From NCBI GenBank assembly GCA_029287105.1, contig JARFRT010000215.1, forward strand, positions 1-9,533: a stretch of 9,533 nt of DNA, read 5' to 3'. The position numbers and the translations under genes were made by a program. The notes under the pieces are model-generated. The model worked only from the letters and a program-made list of their open reading frames with translations. It made no database searches and was not told the origin of the DNA. Shown in pieces: positions 7,280-9,533 of the stretch. The DNA is from Akkermansiaceae bacterium. Its GTDB lineage: Bacteria > Verrucomicrobiota > Verrucomicrobiia > Verrucomicrobiales > Akkermansiaceae. Positions within the stretch are counted from its first letter, which is position 1, and each line of letters opens with the position of its first letter.

Positions 7280-7717
7280 ATGAAGCACCAGATACTCGTC
7301 GCCGGAAAACCCGCGCTGGCTTACGCCAAAACGGGTACTGCCGAGTATCTCAAACGCCTCCAACGCTACGGCAGCTACGAGCTCAAACACATCAAGGACG
7401 GCAGCAGCGATGACGTCTCCCGCCGCTTGCATGAAGCCAGTGCCGGCACGCTCCGCATCGTCATGGACGAACGTGGCGAAAGCCTGACCACCGGCCAGCT
7501 CAGCCAACGCATCCAGGATTGGGAAATGCGCGGTGTCAAACGCGCCAGCTACCTCATCGGCGCCTCCGACGGGCATACCCGGCAGCTGCGCGACGATGCC
7601 GATATGGTCTGGGCGCTCTCACCCCTTACCCTGCAGCACGAACTCGCCCTCGTTGTCCTGTTAGAACAAATCTACCGCGTCGCCACCATCCAGCGCGGCG
7701 AACCCTATCACCGCTGA
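7280..7717 (+). CDS. rlmH: 23S rRNA (pseudouridine1915-N3)-methyltransferase RlmH
   Basis: This 145-residue SPOUT methyltransferase methylates pseudouridine 1915 in helix 69 of 23S rRNA, using S-adenosylmethionine and acting as a dimer on the assembled ribosome. The C-terminal knot is well conserved: YLIGASDGHT (91-100), WALSPLTLQHELA (111-123), VVLLEQIYR (125-133) and the terminal RGEPYHR. The N-terminus (ILVAGK, then AEYLKRLQRY) is also family-like. It is slightly shorter than the usual ~155 residues. The frame stays open upstream to about 7229, but the ATG at 7280 fits the family start and has AGGA close by at 7273-7276. Spacing and orientation place it in one transcript with the glycyl-tRNA synthetase gene, so both are translation functions. 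Confidence 0.95.
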   Translation: MKHQILVAGKPALAYAKTGTAEYLKRLQRYGSYELKHIKDGSSDDVSRRLHEASAGTLRIVMDERGESLTTGQLSQRIQDWEMRGVKRASYLIGASDGHTRQLRDDADMVWALSPLTLQHELALVVLLEQIYRVATIQRGEPYHR

Positions 7718-7798
7718 CCAAGACGAGACCGCTGTGCCAAGGCTCCGCATTCAGGGCACAAGGCATTCGCCATTTCAAGGATGACCAAAGACGACGGT

Positions 7799-7978
7799 CT
7801 AGCGCTGGTCAAGGATACCCAGGGCACCCGCGCCCTCCGGCCCGGTGGGACGGTTCCATGGCATGTCACTCTCGTCCGATGTCGGCCCGACCGGCTTGCG
7901 TACGGTCTCCGCATTTTGAGTGCATGACATCAACGGCAGAAATGCGAGGGAAAGGAAAATAAAGAGGATCTTGCTCAT
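7799..7978 (-). CDS. small predicted lipoprotein (59 aa)
   Basis: A short minus-strand frame runs from an ATG at 7978 to a TAG at 7799. It encodes a clear lipoprotein signal: MSKILFIFLSLAFLPLMSC, with one early Lys, a hydrophobic core and lipobox LMSC giving Cys19 as the lipidated residue. The +2 residue is Thr, so no Asp retention signal is present. The mature part is only 41 residues, without Cys, hydrophilic, and contains PWNRPTGPEGAGALG, which looks like a conserved tail rather than random sequence. No family name or function is known to me. The gene diverges from the rhomboid gene across 106 bp and converges with rlmH across 81 bp. Two other frames are open over the same bases, but neither shows a signal peptide or a family motif. 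Confidence 0.7.
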   Translation of the reverse strand: MSKILFIFLSLAFLPLMSCTQNAETVRKPVGPTSDESDMPWNRPTGPEGAGALGILDQR

Positions 7979-8084
7979 GGAACTCAGCCTACCCTCTCCG
8001 AACGCCGAATCAAGTGCTATTTTTCCAGCTTACTGCATTGATTCGCCAACTTGTGACTTGTCCTCATTCGGATCAAGAACCAGT

Positions 8085-8831
8085 ATGCGCCCACCCATGC
8101 GCCTCCCCTTACCACCTGACGACCCGACCGATGCCGGTCCCATGTATCACTCGCGCCTTTACGAGCGGTTTGTCGACCTTTTGCCCGTGGTCACCTACGC
8201 TTCCCTGCTTTGGTGTGTTTCGGTCTATTTTCTCATTAAAAGCGGCTCGTCGAATCATGTGAACGTGGAGAAACTCGTGCATCTGCTCGGGGCGACCAGC
8301 CACGCTGACCTTGCCGACGGCCGGTGGTGGGCGCTGGTCGGCTCGGCATTCATCCACATGGAGCTTTTTCACCTGGGATTCAACATGTACTGGTTGGTCC
8401 GTCTGGGGTCACTCATGGAACGCGGCCTGGGCAGCCTGAAGACCCTGGCGTTCATCATCGCCGCCGCCTTTGTCAGCTCCGCGTTACAACTCGCTATCGG
8501 AGGTGCCGCAGGCATTGGCTTTTCCGGGGTGGTGTACGCGATGATCGGGTTCATGTGGGGGGCATGGCCGCGCTACACAGGCTTTCTCGAAAGCATGAAC
8601 GGTCGGACCGTGCGCTTTTTCCTCATCTGGCAAGGCGTCTGCTTTCTGCTCACCTGGGGACGTATCCTCCCGGTCGCCAACACCGCCCACATCTCGGGTA
8701 TGGTATTCGGCTTGCTGGCAGGACTGTGGGCGTGCAAGGGCACCAAGGGCGGCTGGTACTGGCTCGCCGCATGCCTGGCCATGACCGTCATGGCAACAGG
8801 TCTGGTCGTGCTGGTGACCCACCCGCATTAA
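8085..8831 (+). CDS. rhomboid family intramembrane serine protease
   Basis: With the ATG at 8085 this is a 248-residue protein with about six membrane helices. The catalytic serine is in GFSG (Ser147) and the catalytic histidine in AHISGMVFG (His202). The oxyanion/helix-2 signature HMELFHLGFN supplies His91, His96 and Asn100. These are the residues of an active GlpG-type rhomboid, which cleaves transmembrane or near-membrane substrates within the inner membrane. The N-terminal ~20 residues (RPPMRLPLPPDDP) are a cytoplasmic lead. The frame is open further upstream to 7920, but that would run across the divergent lipoprotein gene and adds no conserved sequence; ATGs at 8097 and 8142 are alternatives. 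It is not obviously a rhombosortase, and no GlyGly-CTERM substrate is nearby. The physiological substrate is unknown. Confidence 0.92.
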   Translation: MRPPMRLPLPPDDPTDAGPMYHSRLYERFVDLLPVVTYASLLWCVSVYFLIKSGSSNHVNVEKLVHLLGATSHADLADGRWWALVGSAFIHMELFHLGFNMYWLVRLGSLMERGLGSLKTLAFIIAAAFVSSALQLAIGGAAGIGFSGVVYAMIGFMWGAWPRYTGFLESMNGRTVRFFLIWQGVCFLLTWGRILPVANTAHISGMVFGLLAGLWACKGTKGGWYWLAACLAMTVMATGLVVLVTHPH

Positions 8832-8846
8832 CCCCGCCGAAACACG

Positions 8847-8874
8847 ATTTCTTCTTCAGCTATTTCTTCTTCAG
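8847..8874. repeat. short tandem duplication across a stop codon
   Basis: The 13-bp unit ATTTCTTCTTCAG occurs twice, at 8847-8859 and 8862-8874, with a 15-bp period. On the minus strand the first copy encodes the LKKK end of the thioredoxin-like protein followed by TAG; the second copy lies just past the stop, in the same frame. Confidence 0.85.
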
Positions 8875-9342
8875 GTCACGGGCGATTTTTTTAACCTCCC
8901 GAAAAGCCCTGCTTCCGTCTTTGAGCACGTCATTGGGCGCAATGACCTGGATGAGTTTCTTTTCAGCCGGATTGAGCACGATAATCATTGGCAATGAACT
9001 GCCGGCTTTCTGCACGCCTTCGGCCAAGGCGATGTTAAACACATCCCCCTGCTTCAAGGCACGCACCTCTTCAAAGGTGCCCTTGACAATCACAGAACTG
9101 CCCTTGAGCGCCTTGATGGTATCCTCGATGACATCAACGGTTTGCTGCGCCCCACGGGTCTCGGAATCGTACTTCGGGAGGCCGATAATGACGGTGATCA
9201 ACTTCTTTTCCGCCTCAGCTGTTTTCCGGGCCTGGTCAAGATTCTTGATCTCCACGCTATCACCCCACCTCAGCCTTATTTCCCGGGCGTGGGCAAGCGG
9301 AACTAACAAAACAATCAAAAGTAGATAAATGGACTTCCTCAT
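8860..9342 (-). CDS. secreted thioredoxin-like protein lacking cysteines
   Basis: This 160-residue protein has a signal peptide, MRKSIYLLLIVLLVPLAHA, with a probable cut after AHA at residue 19. The mature part looks like a degenerate thioredoxin fold. A helix rich in Ala, Lys and Glu (ARKTAEAEKK) precedes a beta strand (LITVIIG). Further on, SSLPMIIVLNPAEKKLI resembles the cis-Pro strand and turn, and a basic amphipathic helix ends the protein. The mature protein has no cysteine, so it cannot act as a disulfide reductase; binding or scaffolding is more likely. The ATG at 9342 is preferred to an in-frame TTG at 9378 because it begins the signal peptide exactly. It converges with the rhomboid gene across 28 bp. 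The fold assignment is moderate; the export call is strong. Confidence 0.75.
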   Translation of the reverse strand: MRKSIYLLLIVLLVPLAHAREIRLRWGDSVEIKNLDQARKTAEAEKKLITVIIGLPKYDSETRGAQQTVDVIEDTIKALKGSSVIVKGTFEEVRALKQGDVFNIALAEGVQKAGSSLPMIIVLNPAEKKLIQVIAPNDVLKDGSRAFREVKKIARDLKKK

Positions 9343-9446
9343 GTTTCTGAGAATGAAACATCCATCCTTCGATGGCAATCGCTTTATTGAATCAATGAGC
9401 GGGCCCCTGCCAAATGAAGCCCCCCGAGGGTCGATGTAATCCGCAA

Positions 9447-9533
9447 CTACCCCTCATCTTCCAGCTTGCGCGCCCAGAGCCAGAGAATGTCCGACAGCCT
9501 GTTTAAAAATCGACAGGCATCCAGGGACACCCC
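9447..9533 (-). CDS. PduO-type cob(I)yrinic acid a,c-diamide adenosyltransferase, C-terminal fragment
   Basis: Only the last 28 codons and the stop are in the window; the gene enters from the right edge. The peptide contains DACRFLNRLSDILWLWARKL, which matches the hallmark C-terminal helix of PduO-type ATP:corrinoid adenosyltransferases (xLNRLSDxLFxxAR). These enzymes make adenosylcobalamin from cob(I)alamin and ATP, either in cobamide salvage or to serve B12-dependent enzymes. The 104-bp gap to the thioredoxin-like gene on the same strand holds no feature I can support, so co-transcription is uncertain. The family call is fairly firm despite the short length because the motif is distinctive. 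Confidence 0.8.
   Translation of the reverse strand, partial: GVSLDACRFLNRLSDILWLWARKLEDEG

Noticed and set aside
7733..7760. Inverted repeat TGTGCC / GGCACA after rlmH, considered as a terminator.
   Set aside because: The stem is only 6 bp, the loop 16 nt, and no T-tract follows on either strand.
7708..7914. A 68-codon minus-strand frame ending with a CPEC motif.
   Set aside because: It overlaps the lipoprotein gene in a different frame and reaches into rlmH. A single CxxC is not enough, and the lipoprotein frame has a far better signal.
7782..7928. A 48-codon plus-strand frame between rlmH and the rhomboid gene.
   Set aside because: It is antisense to the lipoprotein gene and shows no signal peptide or family motif.
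8085..8831. The rhomboid considered as a rhombosortase, because a PEP-CTERM protein is nearby.
   Set aside because: Rhombosortases act on GlyGly-CTERM proteins, none of which is seen here, and PEP-CTERM tags are handled by exosortases. The motifs look like a general GlpG-type rhomboid.
8324..9328. A 334-codon plus-strand open frame.
   Set aside because: It runs in another frame through the rhomboid gene and antisense to the thioredoxin-like gene; its composition is Arg/Pro/Ser-rich shadow sequence.

Overview
The window looks like ordinary chromosome from a member of the Verrucomicrobiota, probably a Verrucomicrobiales/Akkermansiaceae-type genome. Four things suggest this: a PEP-CTERM-tagged secreted protein; a single-chain glycyl-tRNA synthetase; small zinc-ribbon membrane and lipoprotein genes of a type I associate with this phylum from memory; and mostly weak Shine-Dalgarno sequences. 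The base composition is GC-rich, apart from an AT-rich gap in front of the PEP-CTERM gene. I see no mobile element, CRISPR array, phage gene or stable RNA gene.

Layout, left to right. Positions 1-2025 are a minus-strand operon: a small membrane zinc-ribbon protein, then an ABC-2 type ATPase, then its permease, which starts in a 4-bp ATGA overlap with the ATPase stop and runs off the left edge. Positions 2026-2327 are a divergent intergenic region. Positions 2328-3392 (plus) encode a secreted PEP-CTERM zinc metalloprotease-like protein. Positions 3452-5784 (minus) hold xseA followed by a single-pass membrane protein of unknown function. A 68-bp divergent region follows, in which candidate promoters for xseA and the glycyl-tRNA synthetase gene overlap. 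Positions 5853-7717 (plus) are the glycyl-tRNA synthetase and rlmH, both translation genes. A 59-residue lipoprotein gene (minus) and a rhomboid protease gene (plus) then diverge from each other. At the right, on the minus strand, are a secreted cysteine-less thioredoxin-like protein and the last 28 codons of a PduO-type cob(I)alamin adenosyltransferase.

The housekeeping genes (xseA, glycyl-tRNA synthetase, rlmH, adenosyltransferase) are secure. The envelope genes (PEP-CTERM protease, rhomboid, lipoprotein, thioredoxin-like protein, 320-residue membrane protein) can be placed by topology and fold, but their substrates cannot. I did not find a clear new multi-gene system. The items most worth a second look are the metalloprotease, whose third zinc ligand appears to be distal; the small lipoprotein gene, which is easy to miss; and the overlapping promoters with a possibly leaderless synthetase mRNA.
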